From Rana temporaria (Eukaryota; Chordata; Amphibia; Anura; Ranidae): DNA of 64,000 bases. Positions 21,510 through 31,986 of this stretch are shown piece after piece. Every line of letters begins with the position of its first letter. Position 1 is the stretch's first letter. Location of the stretch: contig NC_053494.1 of NCBI RefSeq assembly GCF_905171775.1, forward strand, positions 164,287,101 through 164,351,100. Reading direction: 5' to 3'. The position numbers and the translations under genes were made by a program. The notes beneath the pieces were generated by a model, which was not told the origin of the DNA, ran no database searches, and saw only the letters and a program-made list of their open reading frames with translations.

Positions 21510-22062
21510 TATCAATGGTCCCTTTATGTATACTTTTATATTACTGTATTGTTTGATGTTGTGTTTTTATGGAAAATTCAAAAATAACGACCATTAAAAA
21601 AAATAGTTTTTCCTTTGATGTCTGTTCACCCATGAATGTCTGTGCCTTTTTACAATTAAGTTATGGTCAAGCAATAAAAATGACAGAATGAGGTGGTTTG
21701 ATTTTACTAAGATTTTGTGGTCTGTATGCCAGTCTAGGTAAAATTGTTTCATTTAGACTTCATGTTTGAGGAAAATAGATTGAGCTACACTTACACCTGT
21801 GCGTTTTTCATGCAGTGCATTTTTAGAGTATTACTACCAATCTCTATGGTAGATGCATTTTACTGGAGACAATACCAAAATAAATGAAGTGTGTGCATGT
21901 AGCTGAAAAGTGAAAATTGATATGGGGGGCATCTATAATGTCAGTAGCGGTTCACAACTAGACTAGAAATTATTTTATTAAATGTTGCTAAAACCAAAAC
22001 TTATTTTGTTAGTTTTGGAGAGAAAGGTTAAAATGTCCATCAAGCTTCTTTTTTTGTTTTGT
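21510..22062. other. Intron 2 sequence without a recognised element
   Basis: I see an AT-rich stretch with no repeat ends, exon or RNA gene that I can support. Confidence 0.4.
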
Positions 22063-22063
22063 T

Positions 22064-22349
22064 TTAGCTGTCTGTATTTGTGCCAGTGACCCATGTCACA
22101 GGGACAGAAAGTGAAAGGGAATCTAAAATTCTACAGTTGTCACCAGAACAGGGGGTGAAAGAAAATATTCCAATGGGGACAACTTTTTTTGTGCCAGCTG
22201 TATACAAATGGAGTTTTCCCTTATTCTGCAAAGATTTTAAATGTACATCACATGATATAGATGGGGAAAAACTGTCAGAGGTTCAATTATTCATCAAAAC
22301 AGGAATGGATCAAAATAAATGCAACCATCAGACAATATTTGATTGGTAA
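22064..22349 (+). other. Unassigned exon-like reading frame upstream of exon C
   Basis: A 94-codon frame opens directly after the good acceptor ttttgttttag and runs LSVFVPVTHVTGTESERESK to a TAA at 22347. It is 160 bp upstream of exon C. It cannot be spliced from exon B in its own frame, because that phase gives an early stop. I do not recognise a domain. Possible readings are a relict retroelement or gene fragment, an alternative exon, or a chance frame; no poly-A or repeat ends are obvious. Confidence 0.3.
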
Positions 22350-22510
22350 AAACAAAAACAAAAAAACAACACAAATTGGATCCGTTGTCAAAAGAACATC
22401 TTTGGCTGAGGGAAATCAGGTGTTTTTTTTGCTATGAGTTGTTTTGTAGGTATAAATGCTCAATGAAATAAATAGCACCATATTACGTTTTCTTTTTATT
22501 CCCATATCAG

Positions 22511-22700
22511 CATGACACGCAATGAAAGAATCACTCTTCACTACATAGAGACAATGGTAATCCAGTGGACTCATCAGATAACTGATATTCTAAATCGAGA
22601 TTCTGCACAGAAGATTTTACAAGGTGAACATCCAGGCCCATCGGATGAGCTGGAGTTTTGGACAATGCAGAAAGAAAACTTGCTTAGTGTTCATTACCAG
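22511..22700 (+). CDS. Dynein heavy chain tail exon C
   Basis: It starts after the acceptor cccatatcag and ends CAG|gtagag. The first base completes the split isoleucine codon left by exon B, so the phase 2 junction is exact. It encodes an ERITLHYIETMVIQWTHQI helix followed by LNRDSAQ and DELEFWTMQKENLLSVHYQ. In the family this region reads as a W-(S/T)-HQI helix followed by an ELEFW motif. The joining phase shows that the orphan reading frame at 22064-22349 just upstream is not needed to connect exons B and C. Confidence 0.92.
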
Positions 22701-22939
22701 GTAGAGACCAAACAATGTCAAATAAAATAGTGTTCTTCTCACAATTACTCACATACTGTACGTGTTCTAGGTTTCATCTATGTCAATCAGTAGCTTCTGG
22801 TGCAGGATTTTTAGCACTGCGGTATTTCAGGGCATAACCTGTTTCATCTTTTTTCACATAGACTCCCAATTCATGAATAAATTAGTACAATGCAAAAGAG
22901 TATTTGATGTTAGAGTGTATCTCTAGTTTTCATATATCC

Positions 22940-23420
22940 CCCAAGGTTCTGTTCTTGGACCTGGCCTATTTTCAATCTACACCTCCTCCTTGGGTCAGCT
23001 TCCCATGGCTTCCAATACCACCTCTATGCTGACCACACCCAAATCTATTTCTCTACCCCTCAGATCACTCCTTCAGTTTCCTCATGTATCACTATTTTAC
23101 TAACAAATATATCAGACTGGATGTCACACCACTTCCTCAAACTTAATCTATCCAAAACCAAACTTATAATTTTTCCTCCCCCATGTGCCCCTTTCCCTGA
23201 TCTCTTTGTCAAAATCGATGGCACAACTATAAGCCCATCCCCCCATTGGAAAGGTTCTAGGTGTAGTCCTGGACTCTAAACTCTCCTTTAAGCCCCATGT
23301 CCTATGGAACTCCTTACCCCAATCTGACCGATTATCTCTTACTCTATTTGCTTTTAGAGATTCCTGAAAACCCTTCTTTTGAGAGAGCCTATTCTACCCA
23401 CACCTAACAACTGAATAAAA
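22940..23420 (+). pseudogene. L2-like non-LTR reverse transcriptase fragment
   Basis: Fragments in several frames read GSVLGPGLFSIYTSSLGQL, then a decayed catalytic region (ADDTQIY in the family; here a frame change gives MLTTPKSIS), then ISDWMSHHFLKLNLSKTKLI and WNSLPQSDRLSLTLFAFRD. The W-M-xx-(H/N)xLKLN-KT(K/E) block is typical of L2/CR1/Rex-type RTs. Stops and frameshifts show it is dead. Confidence 0.75.
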
Positions 23421-23976
23421 ATAAAAGCATAAACATTAGGTGTTGCAGCCTGATGTTTATACTTTTATTTTTATTCATTATAACCTTTCTTCATTGTGGA
23501 ATTTTCTACAAAGGACTATATATTTATCAATTATATTTTTTCATTGTACAGAGTCACACATGTTACAGCTCACTGCATTGTTGTCATTTCTTCTGACATT
23601 TTCATTTGCAGTTAGCTGGCAGATCACATTAGCGCGATCTTCTTTCTGGTATTTGTATTTGTTTGGTGTGGTATAACACTTTTTGATCGCAGCTTTTATA
23701 TTTTTTATTCACCTAAATTTTTTATTTTTATGTTTTCATATTTAGAATAAGAGCAATAATTTTTTCCATTATGATAAACCGTGGTCAGTTTACAAGGGCG
23801 CGAGTGGTGATTGATTGATTTTTTAGGTGATACAGGGGGCCAACTTACACAGCACAAGCACTGTAGTGTATAAAATGCTTTAAAGAAACAGGATCCATTC
23901 TTGTTTTTTCTAGGGTTACAAACACTTTATGTGCACTTTTTAGTGTAAGTGTGTCCTCTGCTTTTAGACCTTCATC
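23421..23976. other. Unassigned AT-rich intron sequence
   Basis: A short frame at 23440-23676 is hydrophobic but has no start context, splice signals or domain. No repeat termini were seen up to the piggyBac target site. Confidence 0.4.
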
Positions 23977-24084
23977 TTAACCTCCCTGGCGGTATTCCCG
24001 AGCGTGACTCGGGGTTAACATTCAGTGCCAGAAGCGGTAACCCCGAGTCACGCTCGGGGTGCATTTTTTTTTTCCCCCAAAAAT

Positions 24085-24350
24085 TCCTGGCGATCCGGCC
24101 GGGGTTTCCCGCTGGATCGCCGGTCAGACTAGTCCCGCTGGGGGGGATGCAGAGTGAGCGCAGCGGTGGCTAAACATCCCGGCGATCCAGCGGGGTTTCC
24201 CGCTGGATCGCCGGTCAGATGAGTCAGGGGAAATGCAGAGTGAGCGCAGCGGTGGTGTGGTGACATCCCGGCGATCCAGCGGGGTTTCCCGCTGTGATCG
24301 CCGGTGAGAGCCCCAGCAGAATGTATTGCAGAGTGAGCGCAGCGGTGTTC
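24085..24350. repeat. Subterminal tandem repeats in the piggyBac 5' region
   Basis: About three copies of a roughly 90-bp unit, each with GGGGTTTCCCGCTGGATCGC followed by CGGT and ending in GCAGAGTGAGCGCAGCGGT. Each unit contains its own small palindrome (GCGATCCAGCGGG-TTTCCCGCTGGATCGC). They may be transposase binding sites or promoter elements; that role is inference. Confidence 0.85.
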
Positions 24351-24625
24351 TTACCTAATCCCGGTGAGAGCCCCGCTGATGTCTTCTCTGATGTCTCCTC
24401 TCTCTTCCGTCTCTGTGAACCGCAGCGCCTCACAGTGGCGGAAGTGGGCGGGAGATTCAAAAAAGTTACAATGTTACAATGTAAAAAAGTAAAACACACA
24501 CATAAAGTTACATGATACAGTGTAATCTGACAGGATTTCACTGTATCACCTCAGATTTCACCTCAGATTATTCTACACTGCCCTGGCTGCCCTTTTTGCT
24601 GTTTTATCTAACCAAAAAAAATAAA

Positions 24626-26365
24626 ATGGCATCAAAGCGTCACTTTAGCACCTCCAAAGCGGCTTTGGATCAGATAAGTGACAGCGACAGCGACACAGAG
24701 TTCCTCGCAGAATTGAGCGACAGCGATAGCGATTCGTGGCAAGATTCGTCATACGACTCCGACTCTGACCAGAGAAGTAGCGACAGCGACGAATCTCCAC
24801 TTGAGCTCAGTGAGGTGCGCACTTGGTGCCCTATTGATTGCGGTATGGATGCAGTACCACCGCCAAGATTCCCGTTTACAGGATCGCCTGGGATGAAGGT
24901 AGAAGTTGATCACAATGATCCTTTGGCGTACCTAAAATTATTTCTGACAGATGACGTCATTGAAAAGATTGTCACGGAGACAAACCGCTACAAAGAGCAG
25001 CAATCCACTACTCTGCACAGCAAGTTTTCCAGATCCAGAAAATGGGAACCTGTGAGTAAGGAGGACATATGGAAATTTCTGGGGCTAATACTTCTCCAAG
25101 GGGTGGTGGGTAAACCCCTGCAGAGATGGTACTGGACTAAAAATAAATTGCTGGCAACCCCATTTTTTGGCACCATCATGTCCGAGTACCGATTTTCCCT
25201 CATAATGAAGAATCTACACTTCACCAACAATGAGGACTTTGACGAAGCCACACATCCAGCGCCCAAACTGAAGAAAATCTGGGAAGTATTCCAAATGATT
25301 ATAACAAATTTCCAGCAGGCCTATGTCCCAGACCGTGACATCAGCATTGATGAAAGTCTGATGGCTTACAAAGGACGCCTCAGCTGGATTCAATACATCG
25401 CATCCAAGAGAGCGCGGTTTGGAATAAAATCCTATATGCTCTGCGAGTCTACAACTGGCTATATATGGAATTCCATCATATACACCGGCAAAGGAACACA
25501 ATTCAACCCCAGGTACAGCGACTATGGGATGGCAACGTCATCAGTCCTTTCATTGCTTGAACCATTGCTCAATCAGGGGTATTGTGTAACAACCGACAAC
25601 TTTTACACGTCGCCTGAGCTGTACGAGTTTCTACTAAAAAACAAGACTGACGCATATGGAACCGCTAGAGCCAACCGACGTGACCTGCCATGTATGTTTT
25701 CCAAGAAAAAACTGAAAACAGGAGAAATGGTGGCCTGGCAGAAAGGAAAGATGATGGCAATGCGTTGGCGTGACAAAAAAGACGTGTGCCTAATGAGTAC
25801 AGTACATACCACCTCCACTGCCATGGTCCACACAAGAGGTGGGAAAGATGTCAAAAAGCCACAACTTGTGATCGATTACAACAACACCATGGGAGGAGTC
25901 GATAGAGCCGATCAGGCGATGACCTTCTATCCAGCTATGCGGAAGCAACAAAAAAAATACTATAAAAAAATATTCAGGCATCTCCTGGAACAATGTATGT
26001 GGAATGCCTATATACTGCACAAGGGAAGGAGTGACAAGCCTCTTGTTCACTCCGACTTCATCTGGAAGGTGGTGGAGCAAATTTTTTTGAACTACCAAAC
26101 GCCATCAGTGGCCGTGAACAGATCTGGACGTCGCGCTGTTGACATTGTAAACCCAGAGAGGCTGACTGGTCGTCACTTTACGGATTACATCCCGCCAAGC
26201 GCAAAAAAGGCAGCACCTACAAGAATGTGTGTAGTTTGCTGCTCAAAGCGAGATGGGAATGGAAAAAAAGTCCGAAAGGAAACAAGGTTCTATTGCTCTG
26301 ATTGTGACGTTGGTCTATGTGCAGTCCCATGTTTCAAAATTTACCACACCCAGGATGTTTACTGA
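24626..26365 (+). CDS. piggyBac transposase, 579 aa
   Basis: An uninterrupted frame starts at ATG 24626 (MASKRHFSTSK; AAAATGG context) and ends at TGA 26365; the frame is also open upstream, but that part lies in the repeat-rich leader. The length fits the family (about 560-600 aa). The N-terminus is a Ser/Asp-rich acidic tract (SDSDSDTEFLAELSDSDSDS). The transposase core carries candidate catalytic aspartates at D242 (DISIDESLM), D324 (TTDNFYTSPEL) and D426 (GGVDRADQ), whose spacing (82 and 102) is close to the known DDD arrangement. The C-terminus is a Cys/His-rich zinc-binding domain (CVVCCSKR, FYCSDCDVGLC, PCFKIYH). The family cuts and pastes at TTAA sites without leaving a footprint. No stop or frameshift is seen, so the protein may be active. 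Confidence 0.95.
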   Translation: MASKRHFSTSKAALDQISDSDSDTEFLAELSDSDSDSWQDSSYDSDSDQRSSDSDESPLELSEVRTWCPIDCGMDAVPPPRFPFTGSPGMKVEVDHNDPLAYLKLFLTDDVIEKIVTETNRYKEQQSTTLHSKFSRSRKWEPVSKEDIWKFLGLILLQGVVGKPLQRWYWTKNKLLATPFFGTIMSEYRFSLIMKNLHFTNNEDFDEATHPAPKLKKIWEVFQMIITNFQQAYVPDRDISIDESLMAYKGRLSWIQYIASKRARFGIKSYMLCESTTGYIWNSIIYTGKGTQFNPRYSDYGMATSSVLSLLEPLLNQGYCVTTDNFYTSPELYEFLLKNKTDAYGTARANRRDLPCMFSKKKLKTGEMVAWQKGKMMAMRWRDKKDVCLMSTVHTTSTAMVHTRGGKDVKKPQLVIDYNNTMGGVDRADQAMTFYPAMRKQQKKYYKKIFRHLLEQCMWNAYILHKGRSDKPLVHSDFIWKVVEQIFLNYQTPSVAVNRSGRRAVDIVNPERLTGRHFTDYIPPSAKKAAPTRMCVVCCSKRDGNGKKVRKETRFYCSDCDVGLCAVPCFKIYHTQDVY

Positions 26366-26439
26366 ATTTTCTTCTGTTTGACAAATTGCATTATTTATTA
26401 CTGAATTTTCTTCTGTTTGACAAATTGCATTATTTATTA
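26362..26439. repeat. 39-bp exact tandem duplication over the transposase stop codon
   Basis: The 39 bases beginning CTGAATTTTCTTCTGTTTGA at 26362 are repeated exactly at 26401-26439. The first copy overlaps the stop codon at 26363-26365, so the coding frame is not altered. Confidence 0.95.
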
Positions 26440-26665
26440 CATTACTGAATAAAATGATATTATTTATTAGATTATAACTCATGATTTTATTTTTTCGAAC
26501 GTTATTACATCTGAGAGGTCTACTAGAGTCTTCTTTGGTCAGGTTTAAGTAAGTAATTACTAAGAATTGCAGGCCTACAATAAATAACACCAAATTTCCA
26601 TACAAAAAAATGGTACCGCTTTTGGAACAAAATTCCAGACAGAATCATACCGCTAGGGAGGTTAA

Positions 26666-27039
26666 AGGAGAAGTTGGGGACTGTAAAAGAACAAACATAC
26701 ATACTTACCTACCTGATGCAACACTAACCCAATGCTGCAAGCTGTCTGCCACCGCCTCAGAGCCTGAGAACTGAACAGTCACGTGACAGCAGATCGCTAA
26801 GTTCTCGGGTCCACACTGAACAGAGAGCGGTGACTGTCAATCACCACTCTCTGCTCTGCCCCTCCAGTGCTCACTGGAGAGTTGGGCTGTGGAACAGGTG
26901 GGAGTGGCTGGCTCAGGCTCTCTGTCAACTCAACAAGCCAAGTTAAATTTACAGTGGGGTCGAAGCAGAGCTAGGCTTTCAGGAGTGGTAAAAACATGGT
27001 TAGAACTCCAATTTTCACTCTCTGTGTAAACGAGGCCTA
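26666..27039. other. Intron sequence after the piggyBac element
   Basis: It starts AGGAGAAGTTGGGGACTG and holds a CAGAGAGCGGTGACTGTCA palindrome-like segment near 26820-26870. It may be a partial MITE, but I could not find both ends. Confidence 0.4.
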
Positions 27040-27389
27040 AAGCTTGCCATACACCAGTAGATTTTCCAACAAAGTTTGATACGAATATTCATAGGAACAT
27101 TTGTAGGAAAATTCTCAGTACATTCGATGACTTGGGGTATGTCATTCGAAAGTTTTTCAAAACTTTGGTTGCTTTTAACATTTGATTTTGGAATGAATGC
27201 AATTTCCTTTACAAAAACAACATTCACTGTTAGAAATGTGTTTCTTTCGTTAGAGAATTTTTTTTCCATCTGGTTCCCTCAAAACTTCCCACTGTCACTG
27301 TAATCAAAAAAGAAAGAACTTAACAATCTGAAAATGTAACCAATGTTTGTAAAATTAAAAACTACTTTCTACTAGTGTATAACCAGCTT
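27040..27389. mobile_element. MITE with CATACACCAGTAG ends
   Basis: The left end AAGCTTGCCATACACCAGTA and right end CTACTAGTGTATAACCAGCTT are inverted repeats of about 20 bp. The interior is AT-rich and noncoding. Its right end overlaps the TTAA site of the next element, so it may have been the target of that insertion. Confidence 0.75.
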
Positions 27390-27391
27390 AA

Positions 27392-27884
27392 AGGAACACT
27401 AAAGGTTCTTTTTTTATTAGATCAATTGATTGCTGTAAGCTAGAGCATTTAAATATCACTTACCTCGTTTTTCCTTTTGACCTCCAAAATACAGTAATTG
27501 AGGTTTGAAAATGCCATTTCCTGTCACTCCTCTTCTTGCTTTCCACCAGCATCTGAGCTGTTTTGCATGGTGGAAAGCAGAATGTGCTCACCCCCTCCCT
27601 ATGACTACAGCCCTGCGTGAAGATGCTCTCTTATCCCTCACAGGCATGGAGGCCAAGCCTAATGGGAACTGTAGTTCCCATTAGGCCGTGATGTAGCAAG
27701 AATGAATGCGCACTGCAAACCAGGAATTTAGTGAGAATAACGATTCAGGAGTGCTGGAGGTGAATAAAACAGCTTGATTTCAACAGGTATCAAACTAGTT
27801 ATAATGCAAAACATTACTTTTTACTTTATCAGCTACTGTCAGACTTTAATTTAAGAGGAAAATATTTTTGTCTTTACAACCCCT
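27392..27884. mobile_element. TTAA-flanked MITE 1
   Basis: It is flanked by TTAA (27388-27391 and 27885-27888). Ends: AGGAACACTAAAGG and CTTTACAACCCCT. The interior has a hairpin (CTAATGGGAACTGTAGTTCC, CATTAG). TTAA duplications suggest piggyBac-type mobility, but the ends differ from the intact element, so this is inference. Confidence 0.65.
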
Positions 27885-28224
27885 TTAACTTACCTCTATG
27901 TGGTGGTGGAGTGTTTCATCTGGAAGGCACAGAAGATTTTTGCTATAAATCTAAAGTATTTTTTTTCACCTTCACTTGTAATGGACTTTTGGTGCTAATA
28001 TACTTTGATTTGGAGATTTTACGCTTTTTTTTAGTACTGTAGTCATGTGGCAGAAATATGAATTCTGGTTGGATGCTATGAATGTTTTTTCTTTGTCTCA
28101 CTTAATAAAATGTTTTAATTTAACTAGTTCTGCACCTTAACAATGCTCTGTAGAGAAGCACTCTCCCTGAATTGCTACCATTCATATAAATAGTTTTCAC
28201 ATATCATGTATCATTGGTCTAAGC

Positions 28225-28998
28225 CAGGGGTGCCCAACCAGTGGCCCACTGAGCCCTCAGATGTGGCCCACGACCTCCTCATTTTTGATGGCGCGTCGGC
28301 AAGCCCAGATTGTGGGTTACCGACCCTCTATCCCAGAGCATCAGTGTTGTAATTGAAGTTGCCGATAGAGGAAGCAAGAGGCTGCAGGGGGAGCAGAGCC
28401 GCATAAGCTGTTGCTTCCTGTATAGCGCGGGCTCCTGTCACAGGTGGAGTGTTACCAAATGCACTCTGCCAGGGACAGCAACAGCCGGTGATACTAGAAT
28501 GGAAGCTTGTTATTTAAGGCAAGTATTGTGCTAAAATCACAATGTATATATGGACGTATCTGCGGGTTACCTGCACTGTGCCATAGACTTTTGTTATTAG
28601 CTGCGGGTTTGGTGCACTTGCAGAAAGTGCACTACACCTGCAGGATATACTAGAAGTCGATGGCAAAGTGCAGCTAACCTGAAGGAAAGCCACAAGTGCA
28701 CTGCGCTGCACCCACGGAGTGGGTAAACCACAGCACATCAGTGTGAAAGCGGTCTTAGGCCCCTTTCACATGATCAGTCCAGCCCAATCGGACCCTCTAT
28801 GGAGCAGCAGATGTATCTGTCCCCTTCTGTCTGGGCAGATCGGATGGTCCATAGAGTAGAGTGGGCTGTGTCTGTGTTTGCTATGCATATTCAGTGTGGA
28901 CATGGGCCTGTCATCCTCTCGCTCCACTCAATGTGGCCCGCGACTGGTTGCCAAGTCGCTTAAGTGGCCCTCGCTCTTCAAAAGGTTGGGTACCCCTG
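28225..28998. mobile_element. hAT-type MITE with 8-bp duplication
   Basis: CAGGGGTGCCCAACCAGTGG at the left and GGTTGGGTACCCCTG at the right are inverted termini. They are flanked by GTCTAAGC (28217-28224) and GTCTAAGG (28999-29006), which differ at one base. TGGCCCACGACC and TGGCCCGCGACTGG occur inside the two arms. Noncoding. Confidence 0.92.
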
Positions 28999-29144
28999 GT
29001 CTAAGGACACTAAATGTGTCAAGGCATGTTATGTGATTGATTGCTCTTTGTTTATATAACAGGGGCCCCTATTATCATATTGTTTTGATAAAGATGGGAT
29101 ACATCCAAATACTGAAATGTATATTTTATATCTTTATTCTACAG

Positions 29145-29244
29145 TTGCAGACTGCAGAATTCCAAAAAGTGATTGATAAACTGCAAGAAAAGAGGAGCAG
29201 CTATTACACTGGTTTCATGGATTTGATCAATAGAGTGGATGAAG
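29145..29244 (+). CDS. Dynein heavy chain tail exon D
   Basis: It follows the acceptor attctacag and ends GAAG|gtagca, phase 0 in and phase 1 out. It encodes a short helical segment, LQTAEFQKVIDKLQEKRSSY followed by YTGFMDLINRVDE. The reading frame stays open past the donor into the intron as far as 29312, but the next dynein exon requires exit at 29244, and the read-through peptide does not resemble the family. Confidence 0.85.
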
Positions 29245-29466
29245 GTAGCACAATGTTTGATATCACCAAATTCATAGCATACATTAAAGACAAATTGCAG
29301 TTTATAGTATAAAAACATTTTATAAAGCTTCTAATGGCTGGGCAGTTAGGGCCCCTCCACATTTGTGTGTTGAACAGAAAGAAGTTTTTTTTTTTTTTTT
29401 TTTAGTTTTTTTTTTTAATACATTTTGTTTACCTCACATGGTTAGTTTATACAAGCAGTACTTTGA

Positions 29467-29946
29467 GGCCCCGTACTCACGACCAAACATGTCTGCTGAA
29501 ACTGGTCCGCAGACCAGTTTCAGCAGACATGTTTGGCCGTGTGTTGGCCCGAGCGGACCATTTTGGGACGGATCGGACAGGTTTCCAGCGGACAACTGTT
29601 TCCCGGACTTGTTTTAAAACAGTCCGCTGGAAACCTGTCCGCCCGGACATGTACGGTCGTCTGTACAGACCTACCGTACATGTCCTGCCGCCCGCATCCC
29701 TCGCATGCGTCGAATGACTTCGACGCATGCGTGGAAGCATTTTTAAGGCGGCCCGCCCACGTCGCCGCGTCATTGTCGCGGCGACACCGCGGACACGCCC
29801 CGCGTAATGTTTACGCGCGGGCTTCTGTTCGATGGTGTGTATAGCCATCGAACAGAAGTCCCCGGGCAGTCCCCGGCCAGACATGTCCGATGGAAACGGT
29901 CTGCAGACCGTTTTCATCGGACATGTCCTGCCGTGAGTACAAGGCC
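29467..29946. mobile_element. Harbinger MITE, TGA target duplication
   Basis: The 480-bp element has ends GGCCCCGTACTCACGACC and GTGAGTACAAGGCC and is flanked by TGA on both sides (29464-29466, 29947-29949). Each arm carries its own hairpin: CTGAAACTGGTCCGCAGACC at the left and GACATGTCCGATGGAAACGG at the right. Its termini match the left end of the transposase-bearing Harbinger element at 61004 (GGCCTTGTACTCACGACC), making it a likely nonautonomous derivative. Confidence 0.9.
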
Positions 29947-29949
29947 TGA

Positions 29950-31133
29950 GACTTTCTTAAAATTTTCTTTGTATTGTTACCATAAACACCAGTCAGCATT
30001 TCATGACTAAATAGGTATTAAATACAACCTGGTAAAAAAAAATTGTGTTTATAAAGTGTTTATTCTCAATCATGAAATTTAAAAACATAAATCACACAAC
30101 ATAATATATAGTAACAGGTTCATATCACAGCATATATGTTTATAAGATACATAATGGTGAATTAATCAGGTGCTATGATAAAGCTAAGAGCTCAATCATA
30201 CTTTTCTGCACACATTACAGCGTAGAAGCTCATCAAGGACCCATAGGAAACGAATGAGTAGATACAGTCTCAATTACTCCCATGAGGCACCACATAAGCC
30301 AATTTATTTTTGTAGGTCCCCAGTGAGGGTCCACACACAAACCAAAAAACTACCTGACTCTTTTATTCCCTCGTGTGTTTTCACAAGTAAGTGTTGTGGT
30401 ACATTAATGGGTCAGATTTGATGTTTACTGCATAGTTATGCATTAGAGGTCTATTAAAAGCAAATGCAACACACATAAAGGTGTGAAGCCTGTCTGTGTG
30501 GCCAGCCCATTTTTTTTATTGATAAGAGCATAAAACATATTCAGTCCATAACAAATGTATCATAATATATATAGATGGCATCCAGTGTAGAATAATCCCT
30601 ACCAATGCCAGCTTTCTCAATATTCTGACATTACAAACTTTCATTTAAATATATTCCTCAATAAATACAAAGTATATTTATCCACTTTGTGTAACAAAAT
30701 GACAAATCCTGTCATTAACTTGTAAAAGTAGAAGTGACATCATCACTGTTCTGTACATCACCTATGCAGAGAGTAGAGCTGTGGGAGTTGTCCAGCAGGC
30801 CCACTCACTACAGGCTGCCTGCAGAAAACTACTATCCAGGCCGCAATGACGCCACTCCTTCAAATGCACATGAGAGTCACTTCACTGTGTCACATAGAGC
30901 GGACCATAAATGTGGTCTAAGCTGCGCATGCATGACACAGACTACATTATCACTAACAGGCCGGGGAAGCATTTATAACAGAAAAGACCACTAGGGTCTC
31001 TTCTGATATACTGCCTGTTAGCAGTACCCTGTACTTCTTCAAACAACCTCTCCTTATTATACACTACCGCAATAATGTTTTTTCTTTATTATATAAAAGA
31101 TCTTTTGCTGCCTTTATCATCTACATTGGGGTA
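29950..31133. other. Unassigned intron sequence
   Basis: I found no exon, RNA gene or bounded repeat in this 1.2-kb stretch. It includes AT-rich segments near 30100 and 30540-30680 and short frames with no domain. Confidence 0.4.
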
Positions 31134-31372
31134 ACATAGTTACATAAATAGCCTATTTGAAAAAAGACACAAGTCCATCCAGTTCAACCACTAAAAGGGG
31201 AAAACAAAAAATCATACAATCCTATATACACAATGCTATACCAACAGTTGATCCAGAGGAAGGCAAAAAACCCAATAAAACATGATCCAATTTGCTCCAG
31301 CAGGGAAAAAAATCCTTCCTGATCCCCCAAGAGGCAATTGTATATTCCCTGGATCAACTTTACCTATAAATA

Positions 31373-31986
31373 CAGTGTTACCTTGGTTCACAAACTTAAT
31401 TTGCGAACCAAAGCAAATTTTTCCACAGAGTTCAATGTAAATCAGGTTAATCCGTTCTGATCTTTTTTTTTTGTTTATATATATATATACAGTAAAATTA
31501 TAAAATGTATGTACAAAAAAAGGATTTTAAACATATATTACATATGATCTTTTACATTAAGATGACCTCTTTCACATGTATCAAAAAAAAACAAAAAAAA
31601 ACTATAGCTCCTCTTTAATACTTGTTTTAAACAATCCCAAACCCCAATTTAAATGACTAATCTAGGGGCCAGAAAACAGCACTGTGCATCCAGGAAAAGA
31701 TCATCTGAGGGCATGATAAAGTTGTAGAATTCATATGAACTGTTTTTCCATGATTCCCAATCAAGTGAGCGCATCCTCATTGTAGTCATGGGGCAAAAAC
31801 CCCTATGTAAGTGGACAGGTTCTCCTAAGACTCTCATCTTGCACTGCTCTTCTCAATATGAACATGTCAGAGCAGGGAAGATGGCCACGGCTCGTGTTTG
31901 TGAACCAAAGCAAATTTTGGTGAACTCTTTTGTTCACGAACCAAGTTGTTCGTGAACAGAAGCATTCGTGTATCGAGGTATCACTG
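31373..31986. mobile_element. mariner-like MITE, TA-flanked
   Basis: CAGTGTTACCTTGGTTCAC at the left and the right end TATCGAGGTATCACTG are inverted termini with TA on each side (31371-31372, 31987-31988). Inside, GCGAACCAAAGCAAATTTT and GTGAACCAAAGCAAATTTTG occur in direct orientation. Noncoding; a mariner-type duplication is inferred from the TA. Confidence 0.8.

Larger units (their letters stand above)
23981..26661 (+). mobile_element. Apparently intact piggyBac transposon
   Basis: The 2681-bp element is flanked by TTAA at 23977-23980 and 26662-26665. Its left end CCTCCCTGGCGGTATTCCCG and right end (read inward) CCTCCCTAGCGGTATGATTC match at 14 of the first 15 bases. A GC-rich hairpin (CCCCGAGTCACGCTCGGGG with its partner at 23998) lies inside the left end. 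Subterminal tandem repeats occupy 24085-24350, and one uninterrupted transposase frame fills the centre. It sits in the intron between exons C and D on the same strand as the dynein gene. Confidence 0.95.

Noticed and set aside
24512..24625. Upstream extension of the piggyBac transposase frame
   Set aside because: The extra 38 codons have no acidic or conserved character, and the ATG at 24626 has the better context and fits the family length.
29245..29312. Open frame past dynein exon D
   Set aside because: The GAAG|gtagca donor gives the correct phase for exon E; the read-through peptide is not dynein-like.
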